From positions 16,079,462 through 16,143,461 of the forward strand of contig NC_061818.1 in NCBI RefSeq assembly GCF_021462225.1: 64,000 nucleotides of DNA, in the 5' to 3' direction. The notes under the pieces were generated by a model. It ran no database searches, was not told the DNA's origin, and worked only from the letters and a program-made list of their open reading frames with translations. Each line of letters begins with the position of its first letter. Position 1 is the first letter of the stretch. Positions 35,701-43,560 of this stretch are shown here, piece by piece. The translations under genes and the position numbers were made by a program. Source of the stretch: Girardinichthys multiradiatus (Eukaryota > Chordata > Actinopteri > Cyprinodontiformes > Goodeidae).

Positions 35701-38258
35701 CTGGCCTGAGTACTTTCTGTTACTGGTCGTCCACTTGTACTCGGCGTTTCTAGAGGCTTAGCAGTGGAAGATGTTGCAACCACCGCAACTGCACTGGTGT
35801 GTCGTGTTGCACTGGCAGAGGTGGTTGCCTGACGCTCCGGTAAATGCGCCGAGGAGCCTGCGGGGGGCTGCGACGGTCCAGATGTGCTCGGCTGAACTTG
35901 AACGATTGCGGCTGTTCCGGATGGCATGGCAATGGCAGTTGTGGAGGTAGACGGGGTGTCGGCAGAACGAGCTGACGTGGTGTCCCGATGCCGCGTGTAC
36001 GTGTGATGCTTTGGCTGAGGCTGTGCATGCGAAGATGGGACAGGGGGCGCTGCAGTCCCTGTGGGTATGGCTGGTTGGTTTATCCTGGTGTCTCTGGAGG
36101 TAGAGGGAACAGAGCCAGAGTCCCCAGCAGTAGCAATGGTGCTGCTTTCACCTCCAACGTTGCATGAAATCCCGCTCCATTTGGCTGCTTGGCGAATTAT
36201 ATTTCGCCGTGCAGGAGTTGGTAGCTGGAAGAAAATAATAAATACAACAAATTTAAAATGCTACATACGCAGAAACATTCTAAAATTTGTCAAAAAAAGT
36301 GATAGAAAGATTAAAATAGGTCGGAATGGTATTTCAATCACCTCTAATATACTGATGTCGTCATCATCTGCATCATCGGGGACTAAAACAGGACTGCCGG
36401 GTAAAAAAGTCACAGGCTCCTCATCTGAGTCATCTGAAATGGTGATGAGCTCCTTCTGACCCGCACGAGAGCCTGCACAAACAGAACAACACGCTGGTTC
36501 ACAACATGCTCCTTACTGGTTCACCAGTAAAGATGCAAACCGTAGAGTACTAAACAATATGGGATATGTAGTGCACTGCCTTGATCATATTAGGTCAGGG
36601 AATTGAGCGATAATTAATAAACTGAAAGACAGTAAGGTGATGTACAGCCATAGATTTCGAAACATGAACACAAAATTCTTCAGAAACTTGAACTAAATGT
36701 ATAGATCTACATACATTTGCTGAAGATGCATAGCTACTCATGTACAGCGAGTTCATCTTCCTCACATTTTGACCTGTTACACCCAAAGGCTCCAATGCAA
36801 ATTAGCGGGATTCTCCGTGATAGACCCACACAGAGTGGTGCAGGATTGAGAAGTAGAAGGAAACGCTTAGCTCCATGTTTTACAAAAGGAAACTGAAATT
36901 CTGGTGTGTATTAGTATTTACCCCCCATGTACTCTGATACCCCTTGATAAAATCTGGTCCAACTAATTTCCCTTCAGATGTCCTCTAATTACTAAACAGA
37001 GTTACTCACAGTTTTAACAAAGAAACCAAAACTTTTTCACACAGGGCCAGGTTGGTATGGATACCTTTATTCCTTTACTAAAAGAAATCTTGATTTAAAA
37101 ACTGCATTTTGTAATGGCAAAACATTAAAAAAAAGCTGTAAGGACACAAATATTTTCCAAAAGCAATGTTTGTGTGGCAGAAAACGGACTTGCGACATCG
37201 CAGAGAACACACCATCCCCACTGGTGGTGGCATTATCATGCAGAGTGGATACTTTCATCAGAATAGAAAGGGAAGCAGGTCAGAACTAATAGAGATAAAT
37301 GCTGTGCAAAATTCAGGAAGAAACCCTGAGAAGGGAAGTCCAAAGAGCGGCCCGTAGGCCATTTGGGGCCCTGGCCATGGTTTTGTGCGGCCCCTGACCA
37401 CAGATCAATGGTACAAATTTGGCCCATCAGCAGATGTACACGTTTACTTTTAAGGACGAGATTTTCACTGACAAATTAAAACCTTTTTAAAATGGACAGT
37501 GTTAGGTATCACACAAAGTTACTGTGACCCTGTTTATTGCTTTCATTTTCATTTCATCGCAAATAGGGTCACCCAATCAGTTAACTCGGCTTAATAGAGC
37601 AAGCTCTTCAGAAGAATTAGTGATCCATATCCTGTTACCTTTTCTAGACAAAGAATATAGAACAGATTGCCCTAAAAGTAAGAAATATGTCTTTCTTTTA
37701 AAATGTCTAATGTCTTGGATTTTCAATGATTTCCAAACACTTTTTCAACAAAAATTACACCACTTCCTTCTTTCATGTTTAGTTTCCTAATCCTAGAAAC
37801 AAATGTTATTTTTGTAGCCCAATAGTATTTCAACTTGATGATTTTTGCCCACATGGGAAAAAGTTTGTGCACCAATGTTAGAAAACGTACAGCCGGAGCT
37901 TGTTTGCTAGAACGGCCTAGTCAAAGTCAAGACATATGTCTCTAATTAACAATCTGTGGCAAGACTTGAAAATTGAGCTCCACAAATAAATGCGTGCAAG
38001 CATGCAGAACTAAAAATAATACACATTGAAGTTTCTTGCTGTAATGTCCCAAAATGTGGAAAAGTTCAAGGAGATTTGATCCCTTTTGCAAGGCACCACA
38101 TTAGACACCGGAAGTGCTGCATCTCACCTTGGCTACGGTGCACGTTGAAGCTGGCCAGGAGGATGACGTCGTCATCATTTCCATCTGCCATGGTGAAACA
38201 GCACTAACCAGCTCCCTGAATCAGCTCACACTGACAGTCACTGCCCAGTCAGACGCAT
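17690..38258 (-). CDS. rnf216: rnf216 (TRIAD3), RBR E3 ubiquitin ligase, complete coding region in 16 exons
   Basis: RING-between-RING ligase; in mammals RNF216 builds ubiquitin chains on targets such as innate-immune receptors and adaptors, Arc and Beclin-1. Coding exons 5' to 3' on the - strand: 38128-38191, 36342-36472, 35010-36224, 33132-33208, 32883-32991, 31871-32032, 31651-31762, 31334-31467, 30167-30217, 27604-27741, 26269-26417, 26075-26153, 21475-21572, 20409-20631, 18971-19040, 18081-18457. They sum to 3189 nt, one frame of 1062 residues plus stop. All junctions are GT-AG with matching phase. Order: acidic start with [10 protein letters not shown]; a 405-residue P/A/Q/T-rich exon; a helical region; RING1 (about 690-725); IBR (about 736-815); RING2 (about 845-905) with [13 protein letters not shown], whose GC is the expected catalytic Cys; then a charged helix and Pro-rich tail. 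It is about 200 residues longer than human RNF216 (866 aa), mostly from the low-complexity exon. Confidence 0.95.
18081..18457 (-). CDS. rnf216: rnf216 terminal coding exon, Pro-rich tail
   Basis: 377 nt with stop TAA at 18083-18081. It starts [20 protein letters not shown], continues Pro/Asn/His-rich with the block [13 protein letters not shown] (human APYVPPLPNVRV) and ends [13 protein letters not shown] (human MHFGPQPRHRF). Several other open frames overlap it because the sequence is GC-rich; they are shadows. Confidence 0.93.
18971..19040 (-). CDS. rnf216: rnf216 coding exon 15
   Basis: 70 nt, [20 protein letters not shown] then KCA; matches human [20 protein letters not shown]. The acceptor ctgcag|caag offers an alternative AG four bases downstream. 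Confidence 0.9.
19630..20039. mobile_element. hAT-like MITE in rnf216 intron
   Basis: Imperfect terminal inverted repeats CAGGGGCTCCCAAA (19630-19643) and TTTGGGAACCCTG (20026-20038) flank an AT-rich core with 'gggggtcgcc' subterminal motifs at both ends. The flanks gattagag and ggttagag suggest an approximate 8-bp target duplication, as in hAT elements. No coding capacity. Confidence 0.75.
20409..20631 (-). CDS. rnf216: rnf216 coding exon 14, catalytic RING2
   Basis: 223 nt, [60 protein letters not shown] and [12 protein letters not shown]. The Cys in SEGCN is the expected thioester-forming residue of the RBR mechanism. Confidence 0.96.
20740..20960 (-). mobile_element. Tc1-like relic fragment
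   Basis: The + strand text gtccccacagtatgatgctg, ctgccaccgtgttttaccat is the complement of the VKHGGGSxxLWG block shared by the other Tc1-like copies. Only this core is left. Confidence 0.55.
21475..21572 (-). CDS. rnf216: rnf216 coding exon 13, IBR second half
   Basis: 98 nt, [20 protein letters not shown] then [12 protein letters not shown]. Human [20 protein letters not shown]; clearly homologous but more diverged than its neighbours. The donor gtaagt gives a codon split tt|t (Phe), where human has Ile. Confidence 0.88.
22310..22740 (-). mobile_element. Tc1-like relic
   Basis: It includes 'caggatgatgcagccactaccgtgtttcac' (complement of the transposase VKHGGG block) and the repeat tail 'ttatgcactactctgtgatggtctatcacat', which recurs at 24290 and 27460. 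Reading frame gone. Confidence 0.6.
24250..24400 (-). mobile_element. Tc1-like terminal fragment
   Basis: Tail 'ttatgcactactttgtgttggtctatcacaacatcccaataaaatac...gtcaaaatgtgg', nearly the same as the relic ending at 22740. Solo end. Confidence 0.6.
26075..26153 (-). CDS. rnf216: rnf216 coding exon 12, IBR first half
   Basis: 79 nt, [20 protein letters not shown] then NPRCRK; zinc ligands of the in-between-RING domain. Confidence 0.94.
26269..26417 (-). CDS. rnf216: rnf216 coding exon 11, RING1-IBR linker
   Basis: 149 nt, [49 protein letters not shown]. Human counterpart [20 protein letters not shown]. Confidence 0.94.
26590..27520 (-). mobile_element. Tc1-like relic in rnf216 intron
   Basis: Opens 'ccttccacaagtatttacacct', contains 'ccccacagcatgattccatcactaccatg' (complement of the transposase core) and closes 'aagcactattttgttttggtccatcacac'. 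Opposite ends have the Tc1-like arm style, about 0.9 kb apart. No usable frame. Confidence 0.65.
27604..27741 (-). CDS. rnf216: rnf216 coding exon 10, RING1
   Basis: 138 nt, [46 protein letters not shown]. The Cys/His ligands of RING1, the E2-binding domain, are all present. Confidence 0.95.
28347..29622 (-). mobile_element. full-length but dead Tc1-like element with both terminal inverted repeats
   Basis: Left end aaaagcagttttcaaatgat (from 28347) and right end, complement of atttgaaaactgctttttta, are inverted copies that run about 38 bp with few mismatches. Between them a - strand piece (28947-28663) reads [20 protein letters not shown] and [14 protein letters not shown], the Tc1 transposase DDE core (QQDNDPKHTS type). 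The frame is broken on both sides. Size about 1.28 kb, as expected for Tc1. Confidence 0.82.
29690..29830 (-). repeat. interspersed-repeat tail with (CA)n microsatellite
   Basis: The text ggggtacaccttgaacaggt and cgccagtccatcacacacac is a common teleost repeat tail. (CA)n spans 29742-29790, about 24 units. Confidence 0.75.
30167..30217 (-). CDS. rnf216: rnf216 coding exon 9 (51 nt)
   Basis: [17 protein letters not shown], matching human [17 protein letters not shown]. Acceptor atctccag and donor gtatga. Confidence 0.92.
30289..30359. repeat. two adjacent hairpins in rnf216 intron
   Basis: ttaaccagc (30289-30297) pairs with gctggttaa (30302-30310) around tgac. Next to it tgctcatactcat (30316-30328) pairs with atgagtatgagca (30347-30359). 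Possibly a decayed foldback element. Confidence 0.6.
30880..31110 (-). mobile_element. LINE reverse-transcriptase scrap
   Basis: The + strand taatgggccgagaactgaac and catgtgg is the complement of a decayed [12 protein letters not shown] block, the RT motif GVPQGSVLGPLLF. A weaker copy of the same phrase is at 30385-30410. Too short to classify. Confidence 0.5.
31334..31467 (-). CDS. rnf216: rnf216 coding exon 8
   Basis: 134 nt, [20 protein letters not shown] then [20 protein letters not shown], a charged, probably coiled-coil segment before RING1 (human KRMFFLENKRRHCRSYDRR). Confidence 0.92.
31651..31762 (-). CDS. rnf216: rnf216 coding exon 7
   Basis: 112 nt, [20 protein letters not shown] then [18 protein letters not shown]. 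It includes a basic KRRRSR cluster, a possible nuclear localisation signal by inference. Confidence 0.92.
31871..32032 (-). CDS. rnf216: rnf216 coding exon 6
   Basis: 162 nt, [20 protein letters not shown], then [20 protein letters not shown] and [14 protein letters not shown]; the most conserved pre-RING stretch (human [20 protein letters not shown]). Confidence 0.94.
32883..32991 (-). CDS. rnf216: rnf216 coding exon 5
   Basis: 109 nt, [20 protein letters not shown] then [16 protein letters not shown]; counterpart of human LCNFLLENPDYPKRED. Confidence 0.92.
33132..33208 (-). CDS. rnf216: rnf216 coding exon 4
   Basis: 77 nt, [20 protein letters not shown] then VKDLNV; matches human [20 protein letters not shown] and DLNV. 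A helical module that begins the conserved part. Confidence 0.92.
33288..34919 (-). mobile_element. Tc1-like relic, interrupted by a LINE
   Basis: Terminal inverted repeats: ctgcaaaagtattcatgcct (from 33288) and aggtatgaatacttttgcat (to 34919), about 18 of 20 matching. The interior near 34600 has 'gatgatacagccaccatgttttgcagtgg', complement of the transposase core. The ends are 1.63 kb apart, more than a Tc1 unit, because of the insert at about 33421-34000. Confidence 0.75.
33421..34000 (-). mobile_element. LINE 3' fragment nested in the Tc1-like relic
   Basis: It begins with the tail atttatccatccactgtctt then ctgcttatccgag, and runs through 'tccctccagcatgttctgagtcttccccagggtct', a widespread teleost non-LTR repeat whose reverse strand encodes an LRWxGH...RRPRGRPRxRWRD-like carboxy region. 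5'-truncated, many changes. Clade not assigned. Confidence 0.7.
34973..34997. repeat. (GT)n microsatellite next to a splice donor
   Basis: About 12 GT units. On the - strand (gene sense) it is a CA repeat beginning roughly 12 nt after the donor of the giant rnf216 exon. Confidence 0.9.
35010..36224 (-). CDS. rnf216: rnf216 giant P/A/Q/T-rich exon
   Basis: 1215 nt, residues 66-470, open throughout between acceptor ttccag and donor gtgagt. It starts [18 protein letters not shown] and is otherwise low complexity (Pro, Ala, Gln, Thr, Ser, Val), ending [13 protein letters not shown] see no folded domain. Codon phase is 0/0 at both ends, so the exon could be skipped without a frameshift. A CA repeat lies a few bases past its donor. 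Confidence 0.88.
36342..36472 (-). CDS. rnf216: rnf216 coding exon 2, acidic SUMO-interaction-like segment
   Basis: 131 nt, residues 22-65. It contains [17 protein letters not shown], counterpart of human GPITISDSSDEER, and the acidic run [13 protein letters not shown] hydrophobic core followed by acidic residues fits a SUMO-interacting motif (inference). Confidence 0.9.
36560..38100 (+). mobile_element. decayed Tc1-like sequence(s) in rnf216 intron 1, split by a hAT-like repeat
   Basis: + strand traces: accatccccactggtggtgg then cattatcatgcag (37211-37245, transposase core) and gaacggcctagtcaaagtca...aatctgtggcaagacttgaaaatt (37910-37975, the WPSQSPDLNPIENLWQDLK region). The end resembles 'ttttgcaaggcacc' near 38085. 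Between them, 37335-37470 (gagcggcccgtaggccattt) looks like a hAT-type repeat. Boundaries are approximate. Confidence 0.6.
38128..38258 (-). CDS. rnf216: rnf216 first coding exon (with short 5' UTR)
   Basis: The ATG is at 38191-38189 in context caccATGG (good Kozak). It encodes [20 protein letters not shown] with donor gtgaga, resembling the human start [20 protein letters not shown]. 5' UTR to about 38258, where tttgtag is an acceptor. That UTR contains a 6-codon upstream ORF (38258-38238). Confidence 0.88.
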
Positions 38259-38259
38259 C

Positions 38260-39260
38260 TACAAACACACAGCTTCCATCATGAAGGGTCAGACATTCCT
38301 CACTCCAGCATCCATGCTGTTTATCTAAACTCATTCAGGTTGAGTCAGAAATCCAGGTCCCTGCCTTTTTACACTGAAAATAGCGGAAAGTAAGATAAGC
38401 CATGCTCCCTAGGATCCACCAACTGGTTTCATTTTTAAATAAACTATTTGTTCTCGTAATATTTATGTCACGCAGTGACGTGAGGGCTCAGGTATGGCAT
38501 GATCAACTGCTTAAAATAGAAGAACATGAAGAAAATAACCACCGAAGCACATCTTAACAATCGGAAAGCTTCGGAAAACAGAAAAAAAATCCCCCAATCA
38601 TGTAAAAAATGTTCAGTTAATCTGAAAGTTGATCCTTTACGTACCTAATCCATGATTAACATTTCCGTACATTTCTGTTAGCTTTGCCCCGTCGGTGCGG
38701 CTATGCTCGTCCAGCACCCGACCAAATATGTTTTAAATCAATCTAAATCTCACGTGTAATTAAACATTACTCGCTAACAGCAGAAGCTGACAGTGTTGCT
38801 ATAGTTGCTCCGAGCAGCTGCGCTGGGTTAATCGCCCTGACACCGGGTCCGACGCATCTACAGCACAAAGAAAGGTCAGACGGAGGATTTTAAAAACAAA
38901 TATGTCGCTGATCGTCAATTTTTTCCGCTCTCTCGATGGCGTTGCTGAATGTGTATTAGCATGCCTGGCTAACTAGCTAGAAGGGTAACTAGTTAGCTGA
39001 CAGAAGTCAAGATTTTTAACAGCGCTTCAAATCAGTCACACATACTATAAAATCCAGGTATTAAAAACAAAACAAATAAAAAGGTAAAATACCGCAGCTT
39101 CGTCGTGGATAACCACGAAAATGCCTAGTGGTTTGTCTCCTTGACAGGCTCAATATCCGTAGCTTTAACGAAAAGAAACTGCCAAAACAAGAGCTATCAC
39201 AACGTAAGATGCCTTTCGCCTACGTACAGCTAGTGGATTTTGGGAAATGTAGTCCTTGGG
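38260..39260 (-). promoter_or_regulatory. rnf216: rnf216 5' leader and promoter region (inferred)
   Basis: Upstream of the first coding exon lies a locally CpG-richer stretch (38680-38870 and 39090-39180). A candidate noncoding first exon would end at about 39093, where the - strand reads gaagctgcg|gtattt. No TATA box stands out. Start site not determinable from sequence alone. Confidence 0.4.
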
Positions 39261-39830
39261 GTACTGATCGTTACAACTAAAACAGAATGGCTTCAGAAAG
39301 GGAAAATAAAGCAAAAGTGTAATGTTTCCTAATTTCAAAGACTTTGTTTCCTTTTCACCTGGGTAAATTGAATAAGTACATATCAAAACACGAAACTGAG
39401 AAGGATATAAAAAGGTAACAAACACAAGTAAACATTTTCTAATTGCAAAAAGTTGATCATTGATCAGTGGCTTGCAAAGTTTTCATTTCCCTTGAACCTT
39501 TTAAATTTTAGCCTTAGTTTTCCACCACAAACAGCATTTTACATGTAAGGCAAAAAGTTCAGTTTTGGACTAATTTACCTAGAGTACCCTTTTCACATGT
39601 TGGCTCTGTCCTGTACATGTCTTTCTTTCTTGGCATTCTGCAACAACGCCCAGAATTGTGGAGTGCATGACTGTTAGTTATCTTGCAGAAAGATTTCTTC
39701 ACTGCTCTCCTTGTTCTACCTTTTAATTTTAGGTGGACAGCCCTTACTGGTAGTAATGCAATAGTGTCATATGCTCTCTATTTTCAGATGATGAACTGAG
39801 CAGTGTTCAGCCAGGTGTTGAAAGCTTTTC

Positions 39831-41131
39831 AGAATCAGAATCAGCTTTATTGCCAAGTTCGTACATACAAACAAGGAATTTGACTCCGGTACACTTTGCT
39901 CTTTTGTTCTGTTTTTGCATTACAGAATATACAAATTTACAATTTACAATGTACAATATACACATATCTAATAGAAAAGGTGCATTTGCAACATCTGTAT
40001 GCTGTTGTTCTGTACTCTATTGAATGTTCATCAGAGAAACAGCCTGGAGGAAGAAACTGTCTCTGTGGCGGCTGGTTTAAGTGAACAGGGCTCTGTAGCG
40101 ACGGCCTGAAGGTAAAACTCTAAACAGTTTATGTGCAGGGTGTGTGGGGTCTGCAGAGATTTTAGCAGCTCTTTTCCTGACCTTAGACCTGTATAAGTCC
40201 TGAATGGAGGGAAGGTCAGCCCTGATGATTCTCTCTGCAGTCCTGATTATTCGTTGCAGTCTGGACCTGTCCTGTTTTGTGGATGATCCAAACCACACTG
40301 AGATGGATGAAGACAGGACAGATTGAATGATGGCAGTGTAGAAGATGACCAACAGCTCCTGTTGAAGATTGAACTTCTTGAGTTGCCTCAGGAAGTACAG
40401 TCTCTGTTGGGCCTTCTTTCGAACAGTGTCTATGTGTGAAAACCATCTCAGGTGATCAGAGATGGTGGTTCCTAAGAACCTGAAGTGGTCCACGGCCGAT
40501 ACAGTGTTGTTGAGGATGGTGAGGGGGGTGTATGGGGGTGGTGTTCTCCGAAAGTCCACCACCATTTCCACAGTCTTGAGTGGGTTGAGTTCCAGGTAGT
40601 TCTGACTGCACCAGTGTACCAACCGATCCACCTGCTGTCTGTATGCAGACTCATCACCGTCCTGGATCAGTCCAATGACAGTGGTGTCATCTGCAAACTT
40701 CAGGAGTTTCACGGACGAGTCCAATGAGGTGCAGTCATTTGTGTACAGGGAGAAGAGGAGTGGGGAGAGAACACACCCTGGGGGGCACCAGTACTTATTG
40801 ATCTGGTTCAGGAGAAGATGCTCCCCAGTCTCACCTGCTGCTGTCGGTCTGTCAGGAAGCTGTTGATCCACTGACAGGTGGAGGCTGGGACGTTGAGCTG
40901 GGTGAGCTTCTGGTGGAGGATGTCTGGTATGATGGTGTTGAAGGCCGAGCTGAAGTCTACAAACAGGATCCTGGCGTACGTCCCTGGATGGTCGAGGTGT
41001 TGCAGGATGAAGTGTAGACCTAAGTTAACAGCATTATCATCAATGTAACCCTGCTTTAAACAGTGGTAGGGGTTCGTCCTGATGGTTTGAACCCCTGCTC
41101 TGTCTGTCTCAGTTGTTGTGTCCTTGGGCAA
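39831..41131 (-). mobile_element. L2/Maui-type LINE, 5'-truncated
   Basis: The - strand reverse transcriptase reads SSAFNTIIPDILHQKL, CVLSPLLFSLYTNDCT, LLKFADDTTVIGLIQDGDES (FADD catalytic motif), then FRFLGTTISDHLRWFSHIDT and a carboxy tail ending LPSGRRYRALFT with stop at 40077. One frameshift near 40810-40870 separates the two frames. The 3' tail at 39831 (agaatcagaatcagctttat) matches the solo tail at 12830. Relatively young compared with the LINE at 14248. Confidence 0.88.
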
Positions 41132-41370
41132 AACACTTCACCCACTTTGCCTGCTGATGGAGGTCAGAGGGCCTGGTGGCACCTGTGTATGGCAGCCTCA
41201 CTTCTGTCAGTCTGCCCCAGGGCAGCTGTGGCTACAATGTAGCCTACCACTGTCAGTGTGTGAAAGTGTGGATAAATGGGTGGATGATTAATTGTGGTGT
41301 AAAACGCTTTGGGGTCTCTGGGGACTTGATAAAGCACTATACTAATGCAGGCCATTTACCATTTAAATGA
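41100..41370 (+). repeat. common teleost interspersed repeat
   Basis: The segment 'tccttgggcaaaacacttcaccca...ctgccccagggcagctgtggctaca...aaacgctttggggtc...aaagcactatactaatgcaggccatttacc' is a repeat I recognise from many teleost genomes. No coding capacity; it directly abuts the LINE 5' end. Confidence 0.65.
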
Positions 41371-41572
41371 CTCCGTAACTTCCTCCCTGACCTGCCTGCT
41401 GTGATTATTAAACTTGATAAGACTGATTGTTCACTAACAAACCTCTGAGGGCCAGGGAGACCAGTCCCAGGCTTGCCCTGCGTGGCTGGGTCCGGGGGGC
41501 TCGGTGCCCTGCGTCTTGCTCTGTGCCTCTTTGACCTGAGGGCGGCTGCTCCTTTGCCTTATTGGCCACCTA

Positions 41573-42841
41573 CAGGGGTTGGACAATGAAACTGAAACGC
41601 CTGGTTTTAAACCACAATAATTTATTAGTATGGTGTAGGGCCTCCTTTTGCGGCCAATACAGCATCAATTCGTCTTGGGAATGACATATACAAGTCCTGC
41701 ACAGTGGTCAGAGGGATTTTAAGCCATTCTTCTTGCAGGATAGTGGCCAGGTCACTACGTGATACTGGTGGAGGAAAACGTTTCCTGACTCGCTCCTCCA
41801 AAACACCCCAAAGTGGCTCAATAATATTTAGATCTGGTGACTGTGCAGGCCATGGGAGATGTTCAACTTCACTTTCATGTTCATCAAATCAATCTTTCAC
41901 CAGTCTTGCTGTGTGTATTGGTGCATTGTCATCCTGATACACGGCACCACCTTCAGGATACAATGTTTGAACCATTGGATGCACATGGTCCTCAAGAATG
42001 GTTCGGTAGTCCTTGGCAGTGACGCGTCCATCTAGCACAAGTATTGGGCCAAGGGAATGCCATGATATGGCAGCCCAAACCATCACTGATCCACCCCCAT
42101 GCTTCACTCTGGGCATGCAACAGTCTGGGTGGTACACTTCTTTGGGGCTTCTCCACACCGTAACTCTCCTGGATGTGGGGAAAACAGTAAAGGTGGACTC
42201 ATCAGAGAACAATACATGTTTCACATTGTCCACAGCCCAAGATTTGCGCTCCTTACACCATTGAAACCGATGTTTGGCATTGGCATGAGTGACCAAAGGT
42301 TTGGCTATAGCAGCCCGGCCGTGTATATTAACCCTGTGGAGCTCCTGACGGACAGTTCTGGTGGAAACAGGAGAGTTGAGGTGCACATTTAATTCTGCGG
42401 TGATTTGGGCAGCCGTGGTTTTATGTTTTTTGGATACAATCCAGGTTAGCACCCAAACATCCCTTTCAGACAGCTTCCTCTTGCGTCCACAGTTAATCCT
42501 GTTGGATGTGGTTCGTCCTTCTTGGTAGTATGCTGACATTACCCTGGATACTGTGGCTCTTGATACATCACAAAGACTTGCTGTCTTGGTCACAGATGCA
42601 CCAGCAAGACGTGCACCAACAATTTGTCCTCTTTTGAACTCTGGTATGTCACCCATAATGTTGTGTGCATTTCAATATTTTGAGCAAACTGTGCTCTAAC
42701 CCTGCTAATTGAACCTTCACACTCTGGTCTTACTGGTACAATGTGCAATCAATGAAGACTGGCTACCAGGCTGGTCCAATTTAGCCATGAAACCTCCCAC
42801 ACTAAAATGACAGGTGTTTCAGTTTCATTGTCCAACCCCTG
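41573..42841 (-). mobile_element. near-intact Tc1-like transposon
   Basis: 1269 bp. Terminal inverted repeats start CAGGGGTTGGACAATGAAAC on both ends; the first 26 bp are identical, followed by similar bases. It is flanked by TA on each side (41571-41572 and 42842-42843), the Tc1/mariner target duplication. It encodes one transposase on the - strand (next entry). The intactness implies a recent insertion. Confidence 0.95.
41625..42656 (-). pseudogene. Tc1-like transposase, full length with one internal TGA
   Basis: Cut-and-paste transposase of the Tc1/mariner superfamily. The frame from ATG 42656 to TAA 41627-41625 is 344 codons with a single in-frame TGA at 41891-41889 (codon 256). Two helix-turn-helix regions sit at the amino end (FKRGQIVGARLAGASVTKTA; ATVSRVMSAYYQEGRT; basic GRKRKLSER). 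Catalytic DDE: LFSDESTF, YQDDNAPIHTA, and SPDLNIIEPLW after the stop. It ends PRRIDAVLAAKGGPTPY. The TGA falls just before FDEHE, where relatives have Trp (TGG). As read, the product would be 255 residues and lack the third catalytic acidic residue. Confidence 0.93.
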
Positions 42842-43369
42842 TACTTCTGTGAAGGCCGTATGTCTGGCTTCCTGGGACTGCTGCAGCCTTCCGGAGCCGG
42901 GTCTACACAGCAAAAACTTGTTTCTACAAATATGCCTACCAACACACTCACCCACGTACCAACACATGAATGGTTGAAGGTCATACAAACACAGATTACG
43001 GTACTATAACATCAACGTGGCCTGCGTACTCTGATGCTGGACTGAATCTGTAATTAATAGTAAATCACGCAGTTAAGATTCTGTCTTGAGATACCCTTTT
43101 TGTAGAGCAAAACTGCTCTGGTACATGTAGGCAACCATCTGCTCCATATGGTGTGCTGAAAACGCTGCGATAGGACACATAAAAACCCAAAGAAAAGGGA
43201 TCAATCTTGAAGAGCCCCCCCCTCCACCATTAGTTATTACAGGTTGCACCCATCTGCTCACATCCTAAAAACTAAAGTACAATACAAAAAGGTGGAAATG
43301 TTAATTTGTCCCTGCTAGTGTCAACCTCATCAATAGGCCAGAGAGAAGCAGAGCTCTGGTCCTATGACA

Positions 43370-43560
43370 TTCCCTGCTCCAACAAACCTTGAATCAAACA
43401 GATTCAAGGCAGAATTTCTTCTGGAGCATGTCATCAGGTTCTGCAGACACCTGGTAAGGAACCATTTATTTGATTGAGGTGGAGCAAGGAGGCATCTAAC
43501 AGTTATTATGCAGTAGTTCTTGAGGAGATGGGAGACTCCTGCTGTAGAAGCTTGCTTTTT
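43370..43560 (-). repeat. hAT-like MITE fragment
   Basis: 'agttcttgaggagatgggagactcctgc' and 'catgtcatcaggttctgcagacacctggtaaggaacc' match the interior and right-end style of the MITE fragment at 16028. Left end not seen. Confidence 0.5.

Larger units (their letters stand above)
41440..42990. repeat. GC-rich repeat split by a Tc1 insertion
   Basis: GC-rich text at 41440-41570 (gcgtggctgggtccgggggg...) resumes at 42844-42990 (cttctgtgaaggccgtatgt...cacccacgtaccaacac). The style matches a known class of G/C-biased teleost repeat. The Tc1 unit at 41573-42841 interrupts it at a TA. Confidence 0.5.
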
